Shown piece after piece: positions 27,067 to 34,980 of a DNA stretch of 64,000 nt. The notes beneath the pieces were generated by a model, which had not been told where the DNA came from, searched no databases, and saw only the letters and a list, made by a program, of their open reading frames with translations. The translations under genes were made by a program, and so were the position numbers. Position 1 is the stretch's first letter; every line of letters begins with the position of its first letter. Source of the stretch: Mesorhizobium sp. M2E.F.Ca.ET.219.01.1.1 (GTDB lineage Bacteria; Pseudomonadota; Alphaproteobacteria; Rhizobiales; Rhizobiaceae); the NCBI RefSeq assembly GCF_004016445.2, contig NZ_SADT02000001.1, forward strand, positions 1,159,630 to 1,223,629, read 5' to 3'.

Positions 27067-27843
27067 CTACCGCACCGGTGCCAGCAATGCGAAATGCGCG
27101 CCTTGTGGGTCCTGGCACTGGATGATCCACTGGCCGCTCGGCACGTCCATCGGTCCCATGATGACCTTGCCGCCTTTGTCGGTGACGCGCTTGGCGGCGG
27201 CATCGATGGCGTCGACGTTGAAATAGAACTGCCAGACGGGAACCGGAATCTGCGGCGGCTTGTTCATGATGCCGCCGCCGGATTCGGGGCCGGCGCCGAA
27301 GGTTTTGTAGATACCCATCTCGCCCATGTCGAATTCGCCGGCGCTCGTCCAGCCGAACTGGCTGGAATAGAAATCGAAGGCCGCCTTCCAGTCCGAGGTG
27401 TAGAGCTCATGCCAGCCGACATGGCCAAGCGTGGTCGCGGGAACCGGCGGCTGGTCGGGCTGGTTGGGCTGAAGGAACATGAAGGCTGCGCCCTGCGGGT
27501 CGGCAACGACGGCGAAGCGGCCGACGCCAGGAATATCGTCCGGCGCGCGATGGACCGCCCCGCCGGCATCTTGCAGCGCCTTGGTCGAAGCGTCGACATC
27601 CTTGGTGTAGATGTAGCCTAGCCAGGCCGGCGGCATGCCTCTCTTGGCGGGTTCTTCCGGCATCGTCATCAGACCGCCGACGCCGCGCACGTCTGAATTC
27701 ACCACGATGTAGCGGGGCATGCCGGGCGCCTTGTCGAAGGGCTCGGCCTTCCAGCCGACGACGGCAGTGTAAAAGGCCTCGGCGGCGTCGAGGTCGGTGG
27801 TCATCAATTCGTACCAGAAGAAAGGTTGCGGGGATTTCGGCAT
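27067..27843 (-). CDS. VOC family protein (two glyoxalase/bleomycin-resistance domains)
   Basis: 258 residues with two tandem VOC beta-alpha-beta-beta-beta modules. The first begins FFWYELMTTDLDAAEAFYTAVVGW and ends GRFAVVADPQGAAFMFLQP; the second begins GHVGWHELYTSDWKAAFDFYSSQFGW and ends PSGQWIIQCQDPQGAHFALLAP. Such fused proteins resemble the hydroxylase-type protein of Streptomyces (27-kDa antigen Cfp30B group), which has no well-proven reaction. ATG 27843 has GAGGAG 7 nt upstream; an earlier GTG (27858) has none. Metal-binding capacity is possible but not certain. It is a single gene flanked by repeats on both sides. Confidence 0.88.
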   Translation of the reverse strand: MPKSPQPFFWYELMTTDLDAAEAFYTAVVGWKAEPFDKAPGMPRYIVVNSDVRGVGGLMTMPEEPAKRGMPPAWLGYIYTKDVDASTKALQDAGGAVHRAPDDIPGVGRFAVVADPQGAAFMFLQPNQPDQPPVPATTLGHVGWHELYTSDWKAAFDFYSSQFGWTSAGEFDMGEMGIYKTFGAGPESGGGIMNKPPQIPVPVWQFYFNVDAIDAAAKRVTDKGGKVIMGPMDVPSGQWIIQCQDPQGAHFALLAPVR

Positions 27844-27882
27844 GGTTGGTCTCCTCACCGTTTCAGGCAGCGATCGTTGTTC

Positions 27883-28046
27883 GATCCATCCTAAGGTATG
27901 TCGAGGTTCAGGTGATGCCGGCCTGCAAACGGTGGTTTCCTGCGCTTCCGGTGCTCACGTACTTAAGTACGCTCCGCTCCGGTTCTCGAAAATCGCCGTT
28001 TTCGGCGCGGCCTGACCTAAACCTCAACACACCTTAGGACGATCCT
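27883..28046. repeat. Large intergenic palindrome (family F)
   Basis: The 322-bp gap between the VOC and ChaC genes holds an about 160-bp inverted element. The left arm GATCCATCCTAAGGTATGT-CGAGGTTCAGGT matches the reverse complement of the right arm ACCTAAACCTCAACACACCTTAGGACGATC with a few mismatches. The centre contains CGTACTTAAGTACG and arms CTTCCGGTGCTCA / CTCCGGTTCTCGA. No gene is seen in it. Confidence 0.8.
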
Positions 28047-28165
28047 GGCGACAGAAATCCGACATGGGCCGAAAATCCCGGTCGGCAAGGCGCTGCGCTC
28101 CCCTGATCTTGCATAGCCAGCACTTTTCGACTTTGCTGCCGTCAAAGAGGGGTTCGCGTTTTCCC

Positions 28166-28900
28166 ATGCGCCAGATGTCGCTCACGCCTGAGCTTGTCGC
28201 GCTCTGCCATCGCGAGGAGATCGATCCCGGTCCGAGCGGGGAGTGGACGCAGCTCAGCGACGACGATTTCGGCGCGCTCGCCACGCGTCTTGCCGGCGAA
28301 GCCGACGAGGGACCGCTTTGGGTGTTCGCCTATGGCTCGCTGATCTGGAAGCCGGCCTTCGAGTCCGTCGAGCAGCAGCGCGCCTCGGCGCATGGCTGGC
28401 ATCGCTCCTTCTGTCTCGACATGGTCCGCTGGCGAGGCAGCGCCGCGCAGCCGGGGCTGATGATGGCTCTGGAACGCGGCGGGCGTTGCGACGGCGTCAT
28501 CTACCGCCTGCCGGACGGCGAAAAGCCGGCCCAGATCGAGAGGCTGTTGCGACGCGAGATCGACGACCATGAGAGCGTCGCTTCCGTCAGATGGGTTCCG
28601 GTGCGGACGGCGCAAGGTCGGGTGCGGGCGCTGGGCTTCTGGGTCGGCGTGACCGGCAGGGGGACGTCGCTCGGGCAGCCGCTGGAAAGGGTAGCGCAAA
28701 TACTGGCGCGCGCGTGCGGCCATGTCGGCTCTGGCGCCGAATACCTCTACAACACCGTCAGCCATCTCGAGACCTTCGGCATCCATGACCGCAATCTGTG
28801 GCGGCTGCAGGAACTGGTGGCGGACGAGATACGGTCGATCCACGGCCACAGGGTCAAAAGCCACGACACCGCAGAGGTTACCGAAGTAGCCATAACATGA
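28166..28900 (+). CDS. chaC: ChaC-type glutathione-specific gamma-glutamylcyclotransferase
   Basis: 244 residues, cytosolic enzyme that cleaves glutathione to 5-oxoproline and Cys-Gly. The fold signature WVFAYGSLIWKPAFE lies near residues 51-65, followed by RSFCLDMVRWRG, GLMMALERGG and the C-terminal AEYLYNTVSHLETFGI typical of ChaC. The start is ambiguous: ATG 28166 and ATG 28175 are both reasonable, with AGAGGGG about 15 nt before the first; the frame is open further 5' but that sequence has no family similarity. A stem-loop overlapping its stop codon separates it from the pyrimidine genes. Confidence 0.88.
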   Translation: MRQMSLTPELVALCHREEIDPGPSGEWTQLSDDDFGALATRLAGEADEGPLWVFAYGSLIWKPAFESVEQQRASAHGWHRSFCLDMVRWRGSAAQPGLMMALERGGRCDGVIYRLPDGEKPAQIERLLRREIDDHESVASVRWVPVRTAQGRVRALGFWVGVTGRGTSLGQPLERVAQILARACGHVGSGAEYLYNTVSHLETFGIHDRNLWRLQELVADEIRSIHGHRVKSHDTAEVTEVAIT

Positions 28901-28919
28901 CTTCATTTGTCATGTTTTT
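28894..28919 (+). terminator. Stem-loop with T-run after chaC
   Basis: AACATGAC (28894-28901) pairs perfectly with GTCATGTT (28909-28916) around a 7-nt loop and runs into TTT. The stem is AT-rich and overlaps the chaC stop codon. It could alternatively be an operator dyad for the preT promoter. Confidence 0.5.
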
Positions 28920-28949
28920 ACTCAACCATTTCAGCGGCTTGGCCGAAAA

Positions 28950-28965
28950 TTGACCAATTGATAAA
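28950..28965. promoter_or_regulatory. Candidate RutR-like half site upstream of preT
   Basis: TTGACC-AATT-GATAAA. The left half matches the RutR consensus half site TTGACC exactly; the right half matches GGTCAA at four of six positions. It lies 50 nt before preT in an AT-rich stretch, consistent with a promoter region. Confidence 0.4.
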
Positions 28966-29014
28966 AAAATAAAACGTGCTAGCCTTCCCCAAAACGACAA
29001 CAAGGGGAACTGGA

Positions 29015-30379
29015 ATGGCGACTGGTCATTTCATCGAAGGCATTGCCGGCGGCCGGCTGTCTTCCGAGCAATACGCCGAGAATTTTTCCGACCTGCATCC
29101 GCCGCTCGACCACCACGAGGCGCTGGTCGAATCCGATCGCTGCTATTTCTGCTACGACGCGCCGTGCATGAATGCGTGCCCGACCTCGATCGACATCCCG
29201 CTGTTCATCCGCCAGATCGCCACCGGCAATCCGCTGGGCTCGGCCAAGACCATCTTCGACCAGAACATCCTCGGCGGCATGTGCGCCCGCGTTTGCCCGA
29301 CCGAGACGCTGTGCGAAGAGGTCTGCGTGCGCGAGGTGGCCGAAGGCAAGCCGGTGCAGATCGGCCGGCTGCAGCGCTATGCCACCGATGTGGCGATGAG
29401 CGAGGGCAAGCAGTTCTACAAGCGCACCGAAGCGACGGGCAAGAGCATTGCCGTGGTCGGCGCCGGGCCGGCCGGGCTGGCGGCGGCGCATCGCCTTGCC
29501 CGTCACGGCCATGAGGTGACGATCCTGGAGGCGCGGCCGAAGGCCGGCGGCCTCAACGAATATGGCATCGCCGCCTATAAGAGCGTCGACGATTTCGCCC
29601 AGGCCGAGGTCGACTACGTCACCGCGATCGGCGGCATCGATATCCAGAACGGCAAGGCGCTCGGCCGAGACTTCCAGCTGGCCGACCTGATGCGCAACTA
29701 TGATGCGGTGTTCCTCGGCATGGGGCTCGGCGGTGTCAATGCGCTGCGCGCCGAGAGCGAAGACGCCGACGGTGTCGCCAATGCGGTCGAGTTCATCGCC
29801 GAACTGCGCCAGGCAAGCGATCTCTCCAGCCTGCCCGTCGGCCGGCGCGTCGTCGTCATCGGCGGCGGCATGACGGCGGTCGATGCCGCGGTGCAGTCGA
29901 AGCTGCTCGGCGCTGAAGAGGTGACGATCTGCTATCGCCGTGGCCAGGAGCATATGAACGCTTCCGGCTTCGAGCAGGATCTGGCCGCCGCCAACGGCGT
30001 CACCATCCGCCACTGGCTGCAGCCGAAGCGCGTCATTGCCGAGAACGGCAAGGTGTCGGCGATCGAGCTCGAATACACCGCCATGAGCGGAGACAAGCTC
30101 GCCGGCACCGGCGAACGGCTCACGCTCGTTGCCGACCAGGTGTTCAAGGCGATCGGCCAGAGTTTTGTGCCGGCGCATCTCAACGGCAGCAGCGAAGCGA
30201 TCGAGCTCGAAGGCGGCCGCATCAAGGTCGATGCGGAAGGCCGCACCTCGCTGGCCAAAGTCTGGGCCGGCGGCGACTGCATCTTCGGCGGCGACGACCT
30301 CACCGTCTCGGCGGTGGCGCAAGGGCGCGACGCGGCCGAGAGCATCCACCGGGCACTGACCTCTAACGGGAGGGCATGA
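29015..30379 (+). CDS. preT: NAD-dependent dihydropyrimidine dehydrogenase, subunit PreT
   Basis: 454 residues, the FAD/NAD(H) and iron-sulfur electron-transfer subunit of dihydropyrimidine dehydrogenase, which reduces uracil or thymine with PreA. N-terminal cysteine clusters C43, C46, C51, C55 and C90, C94, C100, C104 match the GltD-like Fe-S domain. The FAD site VVGAGPAGLAAAHRL begins near 145 and the second nucleotide site VVVIGGGMTAVDAA near 283. ATG 29015 has AAGGGGAA 7-8 nt upstream. The stop overlaps or abuts the preA start, so the two are translationally coupled. It is the first step of the reductive pyrimidine pathway completed by hydA and the amidohydrolase 9-12 kb downstream. Confidence 0.94.
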   Translation: MATGHFIEGIAGGRLSSEQYAENFSDLHPPLDHHEALVESDRCYFCYDAPCMNACPTSIDIPLFIRQIATGNPLGSAKTIFDQNILGGMCARVCPTETLCEEVCVREVAEGKPVQIGRLQRYATDVAMSEGKQFYKRTEATGKSIAVVGAGPAGLAAAHRLARHGHEVTILEARPKAGGLNEYGIAAYKSVDDFAQAEVDYVTAIGGIDIQNGKALGRDFQLADLMRNYDAVFLGMGLGGVNALRAESEDADGVANAVEFIAELRQASDLSSLPVGRRVVVIGGGMTAVDAAVQSKLLGAEEVTICYRRGQEHMNASGFEQDLAAANGVTIRHWLQPKRVIAENGKVSAIELEYTAMSGDKLAGTGERLTLVADQVFKAIGQSFVPAHLNGSSEAIELEGGRIKVDAEGRTSLAKVWAGGDCIFGGDDLTVSAVAQGRDAAESIHRALTSNGRA

Positions 30380-30381
30380 GC

Positions 30382-31695
30382 ATGGCAGACATCCGCAACA
30401 ATTTCATCGGCATCAAGTCGCCAAACCCGTTCTGGCTGGCCTCGGCGCCGCCGACCGACAAGGCCTACAATGTCGAGCGCGCCTTCAAGGCGGGCTGGGG
30501 CGGCGTGGTTTGGAAGACGCTGGGCGAAGAGGGCCCGCCGGTCGTCAACGTCAACGGCCCGCGTTACGGCGCGATCTGGGGCGCTGACCGACGGCTGCTG
30601 GGCTTGAACAACATCGAGCTGATCACCGACCGCGACCTGCAGACCAATCTGCGCGAGATGAAGCAGGTCAAGATGAACTGGCCCGACCGGGCGCTGATCG
30701 CCTCGATCATGGTGCCTTGCGTGGAGGAAAGCTGGAAGGCGATCCTGCCCTTGGTCGAGGAGACCGGCGCCGACGGCATCGAGCTCAATTTCGGCTGCCC
30801 GCACGGCATGAGCGAGCGCGGCATGGGCTCGGCGGTCGGCCAGGTGCCGGAATATATCGAAATGGTGGTGCGCTGGTGCAAGCAGTACACGCGCATGCCC
30901 GTCATCACCAAGCTGACGCCCAACATCACCGACATCCGCAAGCCCGCGCGGGCCGCGCATGCCGGCGGCACCGACGCGGTGTCGCTGATCAACACCATCA
31001 ACTCGATCACCGGCGTCGATCTAGACAGTTTCGCGCCGCAGCCGACCATTGACGGCAAGGGCTCGCATGGCGGCTATTGCGGTCCGGCGGTGAAGCCGAT
31101 CGCCATGAACATGGTGGCCGAGATCGCGCGCGATCCCGAAACCCACGGCCTGCCGATCTCCGGCATCGGCGGCGTCACCACCTGGCGCGACGCTGCCGAA
31201 TTCATGGCGCTCGGCGCCGGCAATGTGCAGGTCTGCACGGCGGCGATGACCTATGGCTTCAAGATCGTGCAGGAGATGATCGCCGGCCTGGAAAACTGGA
31301 TGGACGAGAAGGGCCACGCCTCGCTGTCCGACATCATCGGCCGCGCCACGCCCAACGTCACCGACTGGCAGTATCTCAACCTCAACTATGTCGCCAAGGC
31401 GCATATCGACCAGGACGCCTGCATCAAATGCGGCCGCTGCCACATCGCCTGCGAGGATACTTCGCACCAGGCGATCACCAGCATGGTCAATGGGACCCGG
31501 CATTTCGAGGTGATCGAAGCCGAATGCGTCGGCTGCAATCTCTGCGTCAATGTCTGCCCGGTGGAGGGGTGCATCACCATGGAGCCGCTGGCGGCCGGCG
31601 CGATGGACGAGCGCACCGGCAAGCCAGTGTCGCCGATCTACGCCAACTGGACGACGCACCCCAACAATCCGATGGCCAAGGTGGCGGCGGAGTAG
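30382..31695 (+). CDS. preA: Dihydropyrimidine dehydrogenase catalytic subunit PreA
   Basis: 437 residues counted from ATG 30382, which is 8 nt after GGGAGG; the ATG at 30376 overlaps the preT stop but lies only 2 nt from that site. The FMN barrel (about 1-320) has SAPPTDKAYNVERAF and NFGCPHGM; Cys139 corresponds to the catalytic cysteine of the N-x-x-C-P-H-G motif. Two 4Fe-4S clusters follow (C347, C350, C353, C357 and C382, C385, C388, C392). It reduces uracil/thymine to the 5,6-dihydro form in the cytosol together with PreT. A palindromic repeat starts 5 nt after the stop. Confidence 0.95.
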   Translation: MADIRNNFIGIKSPNPFWLASAPPTDKAYNVERAFKAGWGGVVWKTLGEEGPPVVNVNGPRYGAIWGADRRLLGLNNIELITDRDLQTNLREMKQVKMNWPDRALIASIMVPCVEESWKAILPLVEETGADGIELNFGCPHGMSERGMGSAVGQVPEYIEMVVRWCKQYTRMPVITKLTPNITDIRKPARAAHAGGTDAVSLINTINSITGVDLDSFAPQPTIDGKGSHGGYCGPAVKPIAMNMVAEIARDPETHGLPISGIGGVTTWRDAAEFMALGAGNVQVCTAAMTYGFKIVQEMIAGLENWMDEKGHASLSDIIGRATPNVTDWQYLNLNYVAKAHIDQDACIKCGRCHIACEDTSHQAITSMVNGTRHFEVIEAECVGCNLCVNVCPVEGCITMEPLAAGAMDERTGKPVSPIYANWTTHPNNPMAKVAAE

Positions 31696-31700
31696 GGGAG

Positions 31701-31944
31701 CCTTCGCAGAATTTAGGTTCCTCGCCCACGAGAGTGGGGAGAGGTGGCCTGGCGAAGCCAGGCCGGAGAGGGGCCTTGGCGGCGGCTGGAAACGGCCGGA
31801 GGTCCTGACCTGCCTTTTGCCTTCCTCGCGCCTCGGCGTTGACCGGCTTTGACCTAGCGGAGGGCGTCCCCCTCTCCGTCCCGGCTTCGCCGGGCCACCT
31901 CTCCCCCGCTTCGCGGGGTGCGAGGAACCCAAGTTCTGCGAAGG
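31701..31944. repeat. Intergenic palindromic element (family B, copy 2)
   Basis: Ends in a perfect 11-bp inverted repeat CCTTCGCAGAA (31701-31711) / TTCTGCGAAGG (31934-31944). Inner arms are GGTTCCTCGCCCACGAGAGTG.. and ..CACCTCTCCCCCGCTTCGCGGGG, plus GGCCTGGCGAAGCCAGGCC. It fills most of the 357-bp gap after preA; nothing else is seen there except the Rrf2 promoter region. Confidence 0.82.
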
Positions 31945-32010
31945 CGCCGTTCTCTCAAATTACCGTTGTGACTTAGCGCTGGAATTTCATTTTCCTATTG
32001 CAGATAAAAA

Positions 32011-32030
32011 ATATCCACGATAAGAGATAT
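32011..32030. promoter_or_regulatory. Candidate operator upstream of Rrf2-family gene
   Basis: ATATC (32011-32015) and GATAT (32026-32030) form a dyad in an AT-rich stretch ending 23 nt before the Rrf2 start. The place fits autoregulation. Short half-sites make it tentative. Confidence 0.35.
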
Positions 32031-32052
32031 CCAAGAATAGGAGATCGGCACC

Positions 32053-32571
32053 ATGAAACTGGGCGATGGCGTTGAGGCGGCCATCCACTGTGCGGCGACG
32101 CTGGCCAGCCTCGATGGCAACAGCACCATGCCCGGCGCGGCGCTGGCCGAGTGTTTCGGGCTGTCGCCGAGCTATCTGTCGAAGCATCTCAATCAGCTCA
32201 CGGTGGCGCGGATTCTTGAATCGGTGCCGGGACCGGCGGGCGGCTACCGGCTGGCGCGGGCGGCGGAACAGATTACGCTGCTGGATATCGTGCTGGCGGT
32301 CGAGGGGCGGGAGCCTGCTTTTCGGTGCGGCGAAATTCGGCAGCGCGGCCCGGTCAAGATCGACGCCTCGGCTTATGTGAAGCCCTGCGGCATCAATGCC
32401 GCGATGCTCAAGGCGGAACGCGCCTATCGGGCGGCGCTTGCCGAAGTGAAGCTGTCCGACGTCGTGGCCGAATACGCCGCCGAAGGCGATCCGCGGTCCT
32501 ATGCCGCGAGCTGCGCTTTCGTCGAGCGCCACCAGCGGCCGCAGAAATCCGGTTCACCCAAACAGACTTAA
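32053..32571 (+). CDS. Rrf2 family transcriptional regulator
   Basis: 172 residues. The N-terminal winged helix is clear: AIHCAATLASL, the recognition helix GLSPSYLSKHLNQLTVARIL and the wing GPAGGYRLARAAEQITLLDIV, ending with the EGREPAFRC element. Cys92 and Cys112 fall where Fe-S or redox-sensing Rrf2 proteins keep cysteines, but the three-Cys pattern of IscR/NsrR is incomplete, so thiol redox sensing is more likely than a cluster. AGGAG precedes ATG 32053. The next gene encodes an AhpD-like thiol peroxidase 30 nt away, presumably its target. Confidence 0.9.
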   Translation: MKLGDGVEAAIHCAATLASLDGNSTMPGAALAECFGLSPSYLSKHLNQLTVARILESVPGPAGGYRLARAAEQITLLDIVLAVEGREPAFRCGEIRQRGPVKIDASAYVKPCGINAAMLKAERAYRAALAEVKLSDVVAEYAAEGDPRSYAASCAFVERHQRPQKSGSPKQT

Positions 32572-32601
32572 CCCGCCAGACAATGTGGAAAGGCAAAGAC
32601 G

Positions 32602-33060
32602 ATGAAACAGAGACTTCAATTTTATGCCAAGGCGCCGGCTCTCATGAAGGCAGTGACCGAGCTCAACACGGCTGTCGAGGAGAGCGGGCCGGAGGCCAGC
32701 CTGATCCATCTGGTCAAGCTCAGGGCTTCGCAGATCAATGGCTGCTCCTACTGCGTCGACATGCACAGCCGTGAGGCCAGGCGCGACGGCGAGACCGAGC
32801 AGCGCCTCTATCTGGTCGCCGCCTGGAAGGAATCGCCGCTGTTTTCCGAGCGCGAGCGGGCGGCGTTCGCCTGGACCGAGGCGGTGACCAACATTTCCGA
32901 CAACGGCGTTCCGGACGATCTCTACGCCGCCACGCTGGAGCATTTTTCCGAGGAGGAACTTGTGAAGCTGACCGTGCTGGTTGGCATGATCAATATGTGG
33001 AATCGCCTCGCCATACCCTTCCGCTCCGTCCATCCGGTCGAGAAGGCGAAGGCCGCCTGA
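32602..33060 (+). CDS. AhpD-like carboxymuconolactone decarboxylase family protein
   Basis: 152 residues, all-helical CMD fold. The redox motif C48-S-Y-C51-x3-H55 within NGCSYCVDMHSREAR is the C-x2-C-x3-H signature of AhpD-type alkylhydroperoxidases, so a thiol-dependent peroxidase role is likely rather than decarboxylation. Flanking sequence YLVAAWKESPLFSERERAAFAWTEAVT is typical of this subgroup. It sits in an operon with the Rrf2 regulator. Reductant partner is unknown. Confidence 0.9.
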   Translation: MKQRLQFYAKAPALMKAVTELNTAVEESGPEASLIHLVKLRASQINGCSYCVDMHSREARRDGETEQRLYLVAAWKESPLFSERERAAFAWTEAVTNISDNGVPDDLYAATLEHFSEEELVKLTVLVGMINMWNRLAIPFRSVHPVEKAKAA

Positions 33061-33116
33061 GCGAACGGGGCGGCGCGAGGGCGTTTCAGTTGTCGGCGAG
33101 CTATTTTCTGATGTTG

Positions 33117-33285
33117 GCGCTGCCCCTCATTGCCCTGCCGGGCATTTCTCCCCGTTCACGGGGAGAAGGGCTGGTCGCGGCGTCCGCACCCTTCTGCAAG
33201 CTTGGAGATTGGCGAAATCGCTGACGCGAACCCCTTCTCCCCGTTTACGGGGAGAAGATGACGGCAGCCAGATGAGGGGCAGCGC
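33117..33285. repeat. Long intergenic palindromic element (family A, copy 2)
   Basis: GCGCTGCCCCTCAT (33117-33130) and ATGAGGGGCAGCGC (33272-33285) are perfect inverted ends, identical to those at 54-240. Inner hairpins TTCTCCCCGTTCACGGGGAGAA and TTCTCCCCGTTTACGGGGAGAA occur in each arm. Confidence 0.85.
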
Positions 33286-33312
33286 TGACGTCGGGTTTTC
33301 GCCCACTACCAC

Positions 33313-34035
33313 TCACGCCGCGAACCTTAGACCGCCGTCGCAGGTCAGCACCTGGCCGGTCATGAAGCCGTTGGAGACCAGGAAGGCGATCGCCTCGGCG
33401 ACATCCTCGGCGCGGCCGATCCGGCCGACCGGTGTCTTGCCGGCATATTCGGCAAACACCGCCCGCCGCTGCTCGTCCGGCAAAAAGTCCCACCAGGGCG
33501 TGTCGATGACGCCGGGCGCCACGACGTTGACGCGCAGCGGTTTCAGCTCGACCGCCAGGATCGGCGCGACGGTCAAGAGCATGCCGTTGATGGCGCCGAT
33601 GCCGGCGACGCCGGGCGCCGCGATCTGCGCCGAAACGGCCGAGATGAAGGTGACCGATCCGGCTTTGTTCAAGGTCGGCAAAGCCGCCTGCAGGCAGGAC
33701 AGTTGCGGCCGGATCTTTTCGTCGACGCCGCTCGCGATATCGGCGAGGTCGAGCGTCGCGAACGGTCCCAGCCCCTTGCCGCCGCTCGCGGCCAGAACCA
33801 GATGATCGAACGGCCCGAGACGCTCGAAGAACTGCCGGACTTCATCCGGCTTGGTGGCGTCGAATGCCGCTTTGCCGACGGTGCCGTCGAGGCTCTTCCA
33901 GGCGCTTTTCAGCTTCTCCTCGTTGCGGCCGGTGATCGTGACTTTCATGCCGGGGCCGACAAGCCGCCTGGCCGTGGCGAGGCCGATGCCGGACGAGCCG
34001 CCGATGATGACGCAATGTTGGATGGTCTCGCTCAT
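33313..34035 (-). CDS. SDR-family protein lacking the YxxxK catalytic pair
   Basis: 240 residues with a Rossmann fold: nucleotide motif IGGSSGIGLATARRL (residues 11-25) and the C-terminal ARIGRAEDVAEAIAFLVSNGFMTGQVLTCDGG typical of SDR proteins. The catalytic Ser132 is present in FISAVSAQ, but the expected Tyr-x3-Lys is replaced by AGIGAINGML (about 144-153). It may therefore bind NAD(P) without classical dehydrogenase activity, or use another residue. Its start overlaps the stop of the preceding SDR gene by 4 nt (ATGA), so the two are coupled. Function unknown. Confidence 0.85.
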   Translation of the reverse strand: MSETIQHCVIIGGSSGIGLATARRLVGPGMKVTITGRNEEKLKSAWKSLDGTVGKAAFDATKPDEVRQFFERLGPFDHLVLAASGGKGLGPFATLDLADIASGVDEKIRPQLSCLQAALPTLNKAGSVTFISAVSAQIAAPGVAGIGAINGMLLTVAPILAVELKPLRVNVVAPGVIDTPWWDFLPDEQRRAVFAEYAGKTPVGRIGRAEDVAEAIAFLVSNGFMTGQVLTCDGGLRFAA

Positions 34036-34877
34036 GAGTGCTGTTCCCTGGATGTTGGTGATGGGTGACCGATCAGTTCGAGGCTCAGCGCCCGCAATCG
34101 GCGGCGGGCTTTTTCGTCATAGGCCTGGGCGTCGGCGCGCGATTCCCGCTGGCCGTCGAAATAGCGGCCGCTGCGCCCTTCGAGTGCCGGCGATGTCGCG
34201 AGGTTGAGGATGGCGTCGGCGCCGGTCTCGACCGAGCTCCATGGCGTGACGCCCGCCTGCCGGACCATCGTGGTGTCCATGTAGCTTGCCGGATGCAGCG
34301 CGTTGACGGTGACGCCGGTGCCGTCGAGCTGTTCCGCCAGATCGACGGTGAACAGGATCTGCGCCAGCTTGCTCTGGCAGTAGGCGCGCACGCCGCTATA
34401 GCCATGCGTCAGCATGACGTCGTCGAAATCGATTGCCTGCTGGCCGGCCGACGCGACATTGACGATGCGCGCCGGCGCGCTTGCCTTGAGCAAAGGCAAA
34501 AGCTCCGACGTCAGCAGGAAGCCGGCGAGATAGTTGACGGCGAAGCGCAGCTCGTAGCCGTCGGCGCTGACCTGCCGTTTGGCGCTTTGCCCGCCGGTGC
34601 CGACGCCGGCATTATTGATCAGGATGTCGAGCCGGTCGGTTCTTGCGCGCACGGCTTCGGCGAGGCTGCGCACTTCGGACAGCGAAGCGAGATCGGCTGC
34701 GAGGAATTCCGCCTTGCCGCCCTTGGCCTCGATGGCGGCAACGACTTCCTTGCCGCGAGTTTCGTCGCGGCCATGCACCAGCACGCGGGCGCCGGCGGCG
34801 CCGAGCCTTTCGGCGACCACCCGGCCGACGCCGTCGGTCGAGCCGGTGACGAGAATGGTTTTGTCCTTGAGTTCCAT
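34032..34877 (-). CDS. SDR family NAD(P)-dependent oxidoreductase
   Basis: 281 residues resembling retinol dehydrogenase/WW-domain oxidoreductase-type SDRs. The cofactor motif TGSTDGVGR lies near residues 10-18, NNAG near 86, the catalytic Ser in NVASAGQQ and Tyr-x3-Lys in RAYCQSKLAQ are intact, and LHPASYMDTTM follows. ATG 34877 is preceded by GGAGGG at a 7-nt distance. It is the first gene of a two-gene unit with the atypical SDR and is transcribed divergently from an XRE/MmyB regulator, the likely controller. Substrate not known. Confidence 0.9.
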   Translation of the reverse strand: MELKDKTILVTGSTDGVGRVVAERLGAAGARVLVHGRDETRGKEVVAAIEAKGGKAEFLAADLASLSEVRSLAEAVRARTDRLDILINNAGVGTGGQSAKRQVSADGYELRFAVNYLAGFLLTSELLPLLKASAPARIVNVASAGQQAIDFDDVMLTHGYSGVRAYCQSKLAQILFTVDLAEQLDGTGVTVNALHPASYMDTTMVRQAGVTPWSSVETGADAILNLATSPALEGRSGRYFDGQRESRADAQAYDEKARRRLRALSLELIGHPSPTSREQHS

Positions 34878-34968
34878 GTCCAGACCCTCCTTGCGCTGCT
34901 CTGAACGCAAAGATGGGACACGGCGCGCGTCTCAAACAGTTCAAACTTTATCCTGGTATCAATACTGC

Positions 34969-34974
34969 TATAAT
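34969..34974 (+). promoter_or_regulatory. Perfect -10 hexamer immediately before the MmyB-type regulator
   Basis: TATAAT ends 6 nt before ATG 34981 and no ribosome site is present, so transcription would begin at or next to the start codon. No good -35 is seen; CTTTAT is at the 17-bp position. Confidence 0.45.
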
Positions 34975-34980
34975 AGACGC

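Noticed and set aside
30787..30840. Suspected loss of the catalytic cysteine in PreA
   Set aside because: The SAVGQ segment first looked like the site with Cys replaced, but the catalytic Cys belongs to the preceding NFGCPHG motif, where Cys139 is present.
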